Notes: generated from the letters alone by a model not told the origin. 64,000 nt of DNA from Enterobacteriaceae bacterium UBA5654 (GCA_002421005.1 DIJC01000026.1:149174-213173); one strand, 5' to 3'; positions 16,929-24,108 are shown, counted from the stretch's first letter. Made by a program: numbers and translations.

Positions 16929-17038
16929 AGCCAAAAAAACAAAGGGGTTATGTTTCGATAACCCCTTGTTTAATCTGGCGGAAGCGCAGAGATTCGAACT
17001 CTGGAACCCTTTCGGGTCGCCGGTTTTCAAGACCGGTG
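16929..17038. repeat. Left copy of serT repeat (tRNA-Ser 3' fragment, att-like)
   Basis: This copy matches 19207-19316 over 110 bp with a single change (G at 16952, C at 19230). It holds 63 bp of tRNA-Ser 3' sequence (16976-17038), stopping just after the anticodon stem, plus the serT terminator hairpin. The 5' half of the tRNA is absent, so it cannot make a tRNA. The mismatch breaks the loop-closing pair of the hairpin. Confidence 0.9.
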
Positions 17039-17116
17039 ACAATTACAATAAAATCAATAACATAATATTTTCCCCTGGTAAACTGTTTAAAGTTTGTACC
17101 CAGTAAAAACAATATG

Positions 17117-17254
17117 TCAGACACTTTTCGAAAGATAGTATACCAACGCCTTTCTATGAATTCTGCCTTCCATGGCTATAGATTCCCATTCATCATAATC
17201 ACCGTCATCAGGTGGTGTTCCCGGTATCTCAGTGAATTTTAAAAGCTTGAAATA
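17117..17254 (-). pseudogene. Possible gene fragment beside the left repeat
   Basis: An open frame of about 45 codons on the minus strand without a good start. It includes GTPPDDGDYDEWES and ends LVYYLSKSV. The acidic composition resembles the end of an immunity-type protein, but I cannot assign it. The 325-bp gap from the repeat to the Hcp/Tlde1 gene (17039-17363) otherwise shows only AT-rich sequence and a likely promoter region. Confidence 0.25.
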
Positions 17255-17363
17255 TCATCGATTTATATGGCACGTATTACTTAACAGCATTAAAGAATTT
17301 AGGGTTTATAGTTAAATATTAGTAAGGACTTAAGTAACTAAACCATTAATAAGGACATTTAAA

Positions 17364-17693
17364 ATGGCAATACCAGCATACCTGTGGTTGAAGGACGACG
17401 GCGGCGCGGATATCAAAGGCTCAGTCGATGTCAGGGATCGCGAAGGCAGTAAGAATTTGATTTGGTTTGCTTTGTACCGCGTAGACGGCAATATTGATGA
17501 TCACACGTTTATTGACGCTGTGGACCGAGGTAATTTCAGGCTCCACCCGGCAGGCTACGAGGGGATCAGTAATGGCTGCATTACGCTACCGTCCCCCTCT
17601 CACTTTTTGATATTGAGGGATGCCCTATTGAGAACGCCTAAGTTCCAGGTATCCGGTTCACTCTATGCCTACGGCACAGTTCAGGTCTATTAA
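17364..17693 (+). CDS. Hcp N-terminus fused to Tlde1 (DUF2778) toxin core
   Basis: A 109-aa hybrid. Residues 1-29 (MAIPAYLWLKDDGGADIKGS and the following VDVRDREGS) match the start of type VI secretion tube protein Hcp. Residues about 32-109 match the C-terminal part of DUF2778/Tlde1 effectors, which attack peptidoglycan as L,D-carboxypeptidase/transpeptidase enzymes. The catalytic pair is visible: His61 in GNFRLHP and Cys72 in SNGCITL. A real Hcp is about 160-170 aa, so most of the ring subunit is missing, as is the N-terminal half of the toxin domain. A good AAGGA ribosome-binding site precedes ATG. Three small membrane proteins follow at once. It may be a deletion relic, or a toxin module whose promoter and start were borrowed from hcp. 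Confidence 0.7.
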   Translation: MAIPAYLWLKDDGGADIKGSVDVRDREGSKNLIWFALYRVDGNIDDHTFIDAVDRGNFRLHPAGYEGISNGCITLPSPSHFLILRDALLRTPKFQVSGSLYAYGTVQVY

Positions 17694-17695
17694 CC

Positions 17696-17944
17696 ATGAC
17701 GCCAGCAAAACAGGCAGGATTATGGCTCGCACAATTTTTGTCTTTCTTCATCATTTTTGCGGCGTTCTACCTCCTCTTGCCTGAGGTGTATTTATTTGAG
17801 ATCTTCAGTAATTCGATAGGATTTATCACGGAAGCTGACTGGAACGATTTGTTTATGTTCGCAGTTCTGGGCTTGTCAGTGCTCATTAATGCCTTATTAA
17901 TATTGGCTGTAGGCGCGATAAAACAGAAACGGGGCGGCAGATGA
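17696..17944 (+). CDS. Small two-helix membrane protein, candidate immunity protein 1
   Basis: An 82-aa inner-membrane protein with two hydrophobic helices (about 8-30 and 50-74), a short loop FSNSIGFITEADWNDLF between them, and a basic C terminus. It starts two bases after the Hcp/Tlde1 stop, so the two are co-translated. It shares layout and motifs with the next two ORFs (LWL near the start, an E/W-D/Y-W motif before helix 2, a basic end). Effector-adjacent small membrane proteins are usual immunity candidates; that role here is inference. Confidence 0.65.
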   Translation: MTPAKQAGLWLAQFLSFFIIFAAFYLLLPEVYLFEIFSNSIGFITEADWNDLFMFAVLGLSVLINALLILAVGAIKQKRGGR

Positions 17945-18192
17945 AAGCTATTCATATTGCCCTGCTGTGGCTGTTATCTTTCGCTGCTTACGCTGTGGTG
18001 CTAACCCTGATGTATGCGCTCGTTCCAGCAGGCAAGTTATTCTTTCTGTACGATAAGATTGCTGGCCCGGTGTATGGTGCTGAGTGGGATAACATTTACA
18101 GCAACGTAATAATTTTTGGCAGTGCCGCAATAACGTTTTTAGTAGTATGGATGATGGCGGCGCTGGTGTCGCACCATTTTAAATTCAGATGA
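17941..18192 (+). CDS. Small two-helix membrane protein, candidate immunity protein 2
   Basis: An 83-aa paralogue of its neighbours, with helices at about 5-27 and 53-75 and the loop GPVYGAEWDNIYSN. The ATG overlaps the previous stop by four bases (ATGA), so translation is coupled. No sequence outside this array is recognised. Tandem duplication with divergence is typical of immunity arrays in polymorphic toxin loci. Confidence 0.65.
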   Translation: MKAIHIALLWLLSFAAYAVVLTLMYALVPAGKLFFLYDKIAGPVYGAEWDNIYSNVIIFGSAAITFLVVWMMAALVSHHFKFR

Positions 18193-18227
18193 TATCGCTA
18201 CGGGTAGGGAACGGTCCAGGTATATTA

Positions 18228-18482
18228 ATGAAACCAATCAGACACGTTTTTTTATGGCTTATTGAGCTGCTTTCACTGGCCGTTATTTATAGCCTTCTTT
18301 GCTACTTCGTACCCGATGAAGCACTTTTTTCATGGTACGAAAATAAATACGGTTTTGTGATGGAAAATCAGTGGTATAACTGGTTCACAACTATTCTCAT
18401 GATTGTTGCCGTACTTTTTAACTGCATATTGATTTTTTGCATTGGTTCTTTGTACCGAATAAAAATGAAGCAGAATATTTGA
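18228..18482 (+). CDS. Small two-helix membrane protein, candidate immunity protein 3
   Basis: Third member of the array, 84 aa from the ATG at 18228. The frame is open from 18189, where an ATG overlaps the previous stop, but alignment with the paralogues (MKPIRHVFLWL against MKAIHIALLWL) favours the later start. It has two helices with the loop YGFVMENQWYNWF and a basic tail. It is followed after 20 bp by the solitary CRISPR repeat. Confidence 0.6.
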   Translation: MKPIRHVFLWLIELLSLAVIYSLLCYFVPDEALFSWYENKYGFVMENQWYNWFTTILMIVAVLFNCILIFCIGSLYRIKMKQNI

Positions 18483-18502
18483 AATAAATTAGAAGGGATG
18501 AT

Positions 18503-18531
18503 GTGTTCCCCGCGCCAGCGGGGATAAACCG
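18503..18531 (+). CRISPR. Solitary type I-E CRISPR repeat unit
   Basis: A 29-nt sequence starting GTGTTCCCCGCGCCAG and ending CGGGGATAAACCG matches the E. coli/Salmonella type I-E repeat at every position that I recall, including the CCCCGC/GCGGGG hairpin. No second repeat occurs at the expected 61-nt period on either side, and there are no cas genes in the window. It is therefore an orphan single repeat inside the serT island and not a working array. Confidence 0.8.
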
Positions 18532-18576
18532 ATCATAGTGTGCTCCAGTGATTATTATTACGTTTTAGCTGTGTTT

Positions 18577-19179
18577 ATGCTGACTGAAATCCCGTTCAAA
18601 TCGCTTGAGTTGATGCCATCTGGAAAATTCACCACTTCCGAAAAAAAAACCAATGTAGATGATGCTGTAGCCACCAGGTACGTCCGTACTGAGATCGCTG
18701 ATTACAGCTTTACCGAAAATCAAGATTTTATAGTTTTTTCCAATTCTGGAAAAAATAGAGTGGGCCGCCATCGAAAAGACTATCACCTCACCTTAGACAC
18801 CGCCAAAGAACTGACCATGGTAGACCGCAGTGACAAAGGGCGTCAGATTCGCCGATATTTCATCGAATGCGAAAAGCAGTTGCACCAGCAATCTATCTCA
18901 CTAACCCCAGCTAAGCCCGTCGTCAAAACCCGCCGTGAAGAAATTTATTATGAAAACGATATTCCGGTAGCCCGGCGACCAATTGCTGATGGTGAGATTT
19001 TGATGCACCCCGATTCCTGTTTAGAGCATGTCATGCGATGTGGATTTGTGATCATCCCCTGTGACGGGATGGGAAAAATGACACTGGATGAGTTGTGGTT
19101 GATGGCGGAAGAGACAAAAAAATTACGTGATCGGGTGAGAAAAAGCTGTCAGGAATTGGCGGAAAAATACGATTTTTGA
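18577..19179 (+). CDS. AntA/AntB-type phage antirepressor-like protein
   Basis: A 200-aa protein whose middle matches AntA-type antirepressors, phage proteins that inactivate a prophage repressor. The hallmark run is YSFTENQDFIVF, then KDYHLTLDTAKELTMVDRS and KGRQIRRYFIECEKQ. The N-terminal part does not show the usual ARDLHxFL segment and looks rearranged; GTG at 18538 and ATG at 18613 are other possible starts. The C-terminal domain (after about residue 130) is not recognised. It is the only clearly phage-derived gene of the island, and it ends 27 bp before the right repeat. Confidence 0.65.
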   Translation: MLTEIPFKSLELMPSGKFTTSEKKTNVDDAVATRYVRTEIADYSFTENQDFIVFSNSGKNRVGRHRKDYHLTLDTAKELTMVDRSDKGRQIRRYFIECEKQLHQQSISLTPAKPVVKTRREEIYYENDIPVARRPIADGEILMHPDSCLEHVMRCGFVIIPCDGMGKMTLDELWLMAEETKKLRDRVRKSCQELAEKYDF

Positions 19180-19206
19180 GGCAATAAATCAGAAAGATAT
19201 ACCAAC

Positions 19207-19316
19207 AGCCAAAAAAACAAAGGGGTTATCTTTCGATAACCCCTTGTTTAATCTGGCGGAAGCGCAGAGATTCGAACTCTGGAACCCTTTCGGGTCGCCG
19301 GTTTTCAAGACCGGTG
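19207..19316. repeat. Right copy of serT repeat
   Basis: Covers the serT terminator and the 3' 63 bases of the intact tRNA gene, up to the anticodon stem. It is the partner of 16929-17038 and marks the likely attachment site of the island. Confidence 0.9.
19210..19245 (-). terminator. serT terminator
   Basis: AAGGGGTTATC and GATAACCCCTT form an eleven-base-pair stem with a TTTC loop. On the minus strand seven T follow, immediately after the tRNA. Confidence 0.85.
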
Positions 19317-19341
19317 CCTTCAACCGCTCGGCCACACTTCC
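19254..19341 (-). tRNA. serT: tRNA-Ser (UGA anticodon)
   Basis: An 88-nt class II tRNA on the minus strand, starting GGAAGTGTGGCCGAG and ending CGCTTCCGCCA with encoded CCA. The anticodon loop CTTGAAA gives UGA, the long variable arm is present, and the T loop GTTCGAATC is intact. It matches E. coli serT. It is the insertion target for the neighbouring island. Confidence 0.97.
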
Positions 19342-19460
19342 GGAATGAGGCGCACTATAAACATCCCCATGCGCCGTGTAAAGCCCTATTCTGTTCAATC
19401 GCCTGAAAAACCGCCAAAAAAGGCTTATTCGCCTGAAATAACAGCAGCCTGGCGATTTAA

Positions 19461-21101
19461 TCAGCGCTTATCTTCGTGTTTTTTAATGTACAGGTCTTTG
19501 CTGTAGTAGTAACCCAGGCTGTCCGGGGCGAATCCGCCGATCCACGGTTTGACCAGGTGGGTGCGAACATAGTGATAAACCGGGATGGCCGGAACGTCCT
19601 GCGCCAGGATGTCCTCTGCCTGCTGGTAATAATTCCCCCGCGCTTTCACATCAGCCGATTTCGCCGCATTGACCAGCGCCTCATCATAAGCCGGGTTGGT
19701 GTATTTACTGGTGTTTTCGCTATCGCCGGTACGGAAATTGTTCAGGAAGGTCGCCGCATCGTCGTAATCGGCAATCCACGCATAGCGAACCACGTCAAAG
19801 CTGCCGGTGTGCATCGCGTCCAGCATGGTTTTCCACTCCTGATTTTGCAGTTTTACCTCCACGCCAAGATTTTTCTTCCACATGGAACTGGCAGCGATAG
19901 CGATGCGCTGATGGGTTTCCATGGTGTTATACAGCAGATTAAACGACAGCGGATGACCGTCACCAAAGCCCGCCTCAGCCAACAGTTTCTTCGCTTCGGC
20001 AATACGTTTGTCACGCGGCCAGCTTGCGTAGTCCGGACCGTGAAGTTTAACGCCGCCGATTTCCGGCTGGCTAATCACCCATGCGGCGCGCTGCCCCTGC
20101 GCCATCACTTTTTCGGCGATGATGTCTTTATCGAGCGCCATATTCAGAGCGCGACGCACACGCGGATCGTTGAACGGCGCTTTGGTAGTATTGAACTGAT
20201 AATAATAGGTTGCCAGCTGTGGGGAGACGTTAACCTGGTCGCCCAGCGTTTTTTTCAGTTGGCTAAACTGGTTGACCGGTACGGTATAGGTGATATCAAT
20301 TTCTCCCGCCCGGTAGCGGTTCACGTCGGCAGTTTCGGCGGAGAGCGGCAGATAGGTCACTTTATTAATGACTGTGTTTTTATCATCCCAGTAGCGCGGA
20401 TCACGCAGCGCCACGATGCGTTCGTTAACCACCCATTCCGAAAGCTTGTACGCGCCGCTGCTGACGAAATGCTCCGGTTTGGTCCACTGATCGCCAAAAC
20501 GGTTAACCAGCACTTTATCGACCGGCACCAGCGACGGGTGCGCCAGCATTGCGAGGAACGAGGCGGTCGGCTGGGTTAACGTTACCTCAAGCGTGGCATC
20601 GTCCAGCGCCTTCACGCCAAGCGTGTCAGGGGCTTTTTTACCCTGCGCAATATCGGCAGCATTTACAATGTGCATATTGCCCGGATAGCTGGCGTAAGGT
20701 GAGGTGGTTTTAGGATCGACCAGCCGCTGCCAGCTATAAACAAAATCCTGCGCAACGATCGCCGTGCCGTCAGACCAGGTTATGCCCGGACGCAAATGGA
20801 AAATCCATACCGTATTATTTTTATTTTCCCACGACTGGGCGAGATGCGGCTCAATAGTACCATCAGCTTTTACGCCCACCAGCCCGTCGAACATATCGCT
20901 GATAAGATTAAACTCAACGTCACTTTCTACTTTATGCGGATCCAGCGATGCAGGCTCGCTACCATTATTCCTCACCAGCTCCTGCCGGGCCGCCAGCTCA
21001 ACACCGGCAGGCACCGTTGCCGCCAGTGCAGGCGCAGCTGCGCAGGCTACCGCTGCGGCCAGTAACGTGTATCTGTATGATTTATTGTTTGTTAGATTCA
21101 T
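19461..21101 (-). CDS. OppA/MppA-like oligopeptide ABC transporter binding protein
   Basis: Periplasmic peptide-binding protein of cluster C (SBP family 5). The 546-aa precursor has a Sec signal peptide of about 27 residues (MNLTNNKSYRYTLLAAAVAC...). It carries the OppA signature segments ASLDPHK, WSDGTAIVAQDFVYSWQRLV and MWKKNLGVEVKLQNQEWKT. I chose the ATG at 21101, preceded by AAAGGA; the frame stays open 24 codons further. No permease or ATPase genes are nearby, so it probably works with a transporter encoded elsewhere, as MppA does with OppBCDF. E. coli has hyaA at this position, so this gene is a lineage-specific occupant beside serT. Confidence 0.85.
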   Translation of the reverse strand: MNLTNNKSYRYTLLAAAVACAAAPALAATVPAGVELAARQELVRNNGSEPASLDPHKVESDVEFNLISDMFDGLVGVKADGTIEPHLAQSWENKNNTVWIFHLRPGITWSDGTAIVAQDFVYSWQRLVDPKTTSPYASYPGNMHIVNAADIAQGKKAPDTLGVKALDDATLEVTLTQPTASFLAMLAHPSLVPVDKVLVNRFGDQWTKPEHFVSSGAYKLSEWVVNERIVALRDPRYWDDKNTVINKVTYLPLSAETADVNRYRAGEIDITYTVPVNQFSQLKKTLGDQVNVSPQLATYYYQFNTTKAPFNDPRVRRALNMALDKDIIAEKVMAQGQRAAWVISQPEIGGVKLHGPDYASWPRDKRIAEAKKLLAEAGFGDGHPLSFNLLYNTMETHQRIAIAASSMWKKNLGVEVKLQNQEWKTMLDAMHTGSFDVVRYAWIADYDDAATFLNNFRTGDSENTSKYTNPAYDEALVNAAKSADVKARGNYYQQAEDILAQDVPAIPVYHYVRTHLVKPWIGGFAPDSLGYYYSKDLYIKKHEDKR

Positions 21102-21371
21102 TTCCTTTGCCTCATCCAGTGAATATTTATCAACGACCTCTTCACTCATAACGGCAGTTAGCAGGCAAAGCAATCATTTTTCACGACCTATAAGACGTTG
21201 ATCTCGCTTGCCCTGAAGTTCATACGTTCATTCTGCCAGCAGCGCATTTCTTGTTATTTTATTCTGGAGTGCATATATGAAGTGAGTAAAGATGGGTAAA
21301 ACTGATTTGCCGCTGGGCTGTAATTTCCTATTATTCTCGGTAATTATACCTGTCTATAAGAGAGTGATTTC

Positions 21372-22031
21372 ATGGATCGTATTATTACCTCATCACGCGA
21401 TCGTTCATCGCTGCTTAGCACGCATAAAGTGCTGCGTAATACCTATTTTCTGCTCAGCCTGACGCTGGCTTTTTCGGCGATTACCGCCACCGCCAGCACC
21501 GTGCTGGCGCTGCCTTCTCCGGGGCTGATCCTGACGCTGGTCGGCATGTACGGTCTGATGTTCCTGACCTACAAACTGGCGAATAAGCCTTCCGGCATTC
21601 TGGCCGCTTTCGCCTTCACCGGCTTCCTGGGCTACATCCTGGGCCCAATCCTCAACGCCTACCTCTCTGCGGGCATGGGAGATGTGATCGGCATGGCGCT
21701 GGGCGGTACGGCGCTGGTGTTCTTCTGCTGCTCGGCTTACGTACTGACCACCCGCAAAGATATGTCCTTCCTCGGCGGGATGCTGATGGCAGGGATCGTC
21801 GTGGTCCTGGTCGGAATGGTTGCCAATATCTTCCTGCAACTTCCGGCGCTGCACCTGGCGATTAGCGCGGTATTTATCCTGATCTCATCCGGGGCGATCC
21901 TGTTTGAAACCAGCAATATCATTCGCGGCGGCGAAACCAACTATATTCGCGCGACCGTGAGCCTGTACGTCTCGCTGTACAATATCTTTATCAGCCTGCT
22001 GAGCATCCTCGGATTTGCCAGCCGGGACTAA
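21372..22031 (+). CDS. yccA: YccA, FtsH protease modulator
   Basis: Inner-membrane protein of the BAX-inhibitor-1 family (219 aa, seven helices). In E. coli it is a substrate of FtsH that, in excess, protects SecY from degradation. The N-terminal cytoplasmic segment MDRIITSSRDRSSLLSTHKV and the family segment NYIRATVSLYVSLYNIF near the C terminus are present. Length equals E. coli YccA. It is followed by a terminator and tusE. Confidence 0.96.
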   Translation: MDRIITSSRDRSSLLSTHKVLRNTYFLLSLTLAFSAITATASTVLALPSPGLILTLVGMYGLMFLTYKLANKPSGILAAFAFTGFLGYILGPILNAYLSAGMGDVIGMALGGTALVFFCCSAYVLTTRKDMSFLGGMLMAGIVVVLVGMVANIFLQLPALHLAISAVFILISSGAILFETSNIIRGGETNYIRATVSLYVSLYNIFISLLSILGFASRD

Positions 22032-22052
22032 CCGTTCGCCAGGCCATTCCCG

Positions 22053-22082
22053 AAGCCCTGCTTATGCAGGGCTTTGTTTTTT
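22053..22082 (+). terminator. yccA terminator
   Basis: AAGCCCTGC and GCAGGGCTT pair around TTAT, followed by TGTTTTTTG. Confidence 0.85.
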
Positions 22083-22120
22083 GCTAAACTGCCGCCAGTT
22101 TAATGACGTTGTGAAAGATT

Positions 22121-22450
22121 ATGCTGAATTTTGCAGGCCGTGAGTTTGAAACCGATAGCGAAGGCTATCTGAAAGATACCCACCAGTGGAGTGAAGCGCT
22201 GGCGGGCGCAATTGCTGAACAGGAAGGCATTACCCTCTCCCCGGAACACTGGGAAGTGGTGCGCTTTGTGCGCGAGTTTTATCTGGAATTCAACACCTCC
22301 CCGGCGATCCGTATGCTGGTGAAGGCGATGGCCAATAAATTTGGCGAGGAGAAAGGCAACAGCCGCTATCTTTATCGTCTGTTTCCGAAAGGCCCGGCTA
22401 AGCAGGCCACGAAAGTTGCGGGCCTGCCCAAACCGGTGAAATGTATTTAA
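22121..22450 (+). CDS. tusE: TusE, sulfur relay protein
   Basis: Last carrier of the TusA-TusBCD-TusE sulfur relay. It passes persulfide sulfur to MnmA for 2-thiolation of the wobble uridine in tRNAs for Lys, Glu and Gln. The 109-aa DsrC-family protein ends KPVKCI, with the active cysteine at position 108, the penultimate residue. Length equals E. coli TusE. Its stop overlaps the convergent yccX stop by four bases. Confidence 0.97.
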   Translation: MLNFAGREFETDSEGYLKDTHQWSEALAGAIAEQEGITLSPEHWEVVRFVREFYLEFNTSPAIRMLVKAMANKFGEEKGNSRYLYRLFPKGPAKQATKVAGLPKPVKCI

Positions 22451-22740
22451 TAGCGGATTTTAAAGCTGGTCCACGAGGGATCGCCCCGGGAGGGCTCCGT
22501 CAGAACCTTCTCCACGCTGGCACTGCGTGGGCCGCCCGCTTTTAACCACGCCAACAGTTTCTCGACCTGTTCGCCCTCACCGCAGGCGACGACTTCCACG
22601 CTGCCGTCGTCGAGATTACGCGCGTAGCCAGTCAGCCCAAGCTTTTGCGCTTCGTGCTGGGTGGTGTAGCGAAAACCGACGCCCTGCACCCTGCCGTGAA
22701 CCCAACACTTTACGCAGCGGGCCGATGTTGCATCAGACAT
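22447..22740 (-). CDS. yccX: Acylphosphatase
   Basis: Small cytosolic enzyme that hydrolyses acyl phosphates such as carbamoyl phosphate. The 97-aa fold has the phosphate loop GRVQGVGFR, with the catalytic arginine, and the catalytic asparagine in GYARNLDDGSVEV. Extra cysteines near the N terminus (RCVKCWV) fit a possible disulphide as in E. coli YccX (92 aa). It is convergent with tusE and divergent from rlmI. Confidence 0.95.
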   Translation of the reverse strand: MSDATSARCVKCWVHGRVQGVGFRYTTQHEAQKLGLTGYARNLDDGSVEVVACGEGEQVEKLLAWLKAGGPRSASVEKVLTEPSRGDPSWTSFKIRY

Positions 22741-22889
22741 AAAAACCTCACTGTTTAAGAACCACTGGCTAAGTTTAACAGCACATCGCTTCCTCCAGGA
22801 TACCGACGATGTGTTTCGTAACGCGTTGCATTTCCCGGCCGAAGTCGGGAAAATGCGCCCGATCCCTTCATTTGACAGAAAAGTAAACT

Positions 22890-24080
22890 ATGAGCGTACG
22901 TTTAGTGTTAGCCAAAGGGCGCGAGAAATCGTTGTTGCGCCGCCATCCGTGGATCTTCTCCGGCGCGGTTGCCCGTATGGAAGGTAAAGCCAGCCAGGGC
23001 GAGACGATTGATATTGTCGATCACCAGGGTAAATGGCTGGCGCGCGGGGCGTATTCTCCCGATTCACAGATCCGCGCCCGCGTCTGGACGTTCGATCAGC
23101 AGGAATCCGTTGATATCGACTTTTTCGTGCGCCGCCTGCAACGCGCGCAGGTCTGGCGCGACTGGCTGGCAAAACGTGACGGACTGGATGCCTGGCGTCT
23201 GATTGCCGGGGAATCTGACGGTCTGCCGGGCGTGACCATTGACCGCTTTGACAATTTCCTGGTGCTGCAACTGCTGAGCGCAGGCGCTGAGTACCAGCGC
23301 GCGGCGTTAATCTCCGCGTTGCAGTCACTGTGGCCGGAATGCGCGATTTACGATCGCAGCGATGTCGCGGTGCGTAAGAAAGAAGGTCTGGAGCTGACTC
23401 AGGGGCCGGTGACGGGTGAACAACCGCCTGCCCTGCTGCCTGTTCAGGAACACGGCATGAAGCTGCTGGTGGATATTAAAGCCGGGCACAAGACCGGTTA
23501 CTATCTCGATCAGCGCGACAGCCGCCTGGCGACCCGCCGCTATGTTGAGAATGCCCGGGTGCTGAACTGCTTTTCCTACACCGGCGGCTTTGCCGTGTCG
23601 GCGCTGATGGGTGGCTGCCGTCAGGTGATTAGCGTGGACACCTCTCAGGAAGCGCTCGATGTGGCGAAGCAGAACGTGGAGCTGAACCAGTTAGATCTCA
23701 GCAAAGCGGAATTTGTCCGTGATGACGTCTTCAAGCTGCTGCGCAAATACCGCGACAACGGCGAGAAGTTTGACGTTATCGTGATGGACCCGCCCAAGTT
23801 TGTGGAAAACAAAAGCCAGTTGCAGGGTGCCTGCCGGGGTTACAAAGACATCAACATGCTCGCGATCCAGTTGCTGAATCCCGGCGGCGTGCTGCTGACG
23901 TTTTCCTGCTCCGGGCTGATGACCACCGACTTATTCCAGAAAATCGTCGCCGATGCCGCAATAGATGCCGGTCGTGATATACAATTTATAGAGCAGTTCC
24001 GTCAGGCCGCCGATCATCCGGTGATCGCCACCTACCCGGAAGGACTCTATCTGAAAGGGTTTGCCTGTCGCGTCATGTAA
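22890..24080 (+). CDS. rlmI: RlmI, 23S rRNA m5C1962 methyltransferase
   Basis: SAM-dependent methyltransferase that makes 5-methylcytidine 1962 in 23S rRNA. The 396-aa protein has an N-terminal PUA domain (about 1-75) and a Rossmann methyltransferase domain (NCFSYTGGFAVSALMGG, then DPPKFVENKSQL). The catalytic cysteine is in LTFSCSGLM. Length equals E. coli RlmI. It is followed by the heat-shock promoter of hspQ. Confidence 0.97.
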   Translation: MSVRLVLAKGREKSLLRRHPWIFSGAVARMEGKASQGETIDIVDHQGKWLARGAYSPDSQIRARVWTFDQQESVDIDFFVRRLQRAQVWRDWLAKRDGLDAWRLIAGESDGLPGVTIDRFDNFLVLQLLSAGAEYQRAALISALQSLWPECAIYDRSDVAVRKKEGLELTQGPVTGEQPPALLPVQEHGMKLLVDIKAGHKTGYYLDQRDSRLATRRYVENARVLNCFSYTGGFAVSALMGGCRQVISVDTSQEALDVAKQNVELNQLDLSKAEFVRDDVFKLLRKYRDNGEKFDVIVMDPPKFVENKSQLQGACRGYKDINMLAIQLLNPGGVLLTFSCSGLMTTDLFQKIVADAAIDAGRDIQFIEQFRQAADHPVIATYPEGLYLKGFACRVM

Positions 24081-24108
24081 CTTGAAAAAGGGAAAATCAG
24101 CCCCACAT
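24081..24108 (+). promoter_or_regulatory. Sigma-32 (RpoH) promoter of hspQ
   Basis: CTTGAAA at 24081-24087 and CCCCACAT at 24101-24108, separated by 13 bp, match the sigma-32 consensus (CTTGAAA, N11-16, CCCCATNT). The element starts right after the rlmI stop and predicts heat-shock control of hspQ. Confidence 0.85.

Larger units (their letters stand above)
16929..19316. mobile_element. serT-associated genomic island, 2.3 kb, with 110-bp flanking repeat
   Basis: A 110-bp direct repeat (109/110 identical) bounds 2.17 kb of AT-richer sequence next to the tRNA-Ser gene. The right copy belongs to the intact serT (3' half plus terminator); the left copy is a truncated tRNA fragment. This is the pattern left by site-specific integration into a tRNA 3' half. 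Contents are a Hcp/Tlde1 hybrid, three small membrane proteins, one CRISPR repeat and an AntA-like gene. No integrase is present, so the element is either decayed or was mobilised by another element in trans. Confidence 0.8.

Noticed and set aside
18441..18630. A CRISPR array around 18503
   Set aside because: I looked for a second repeat 55-65 nt on both sides and found none, even degenerate. Only the single unit is reported.
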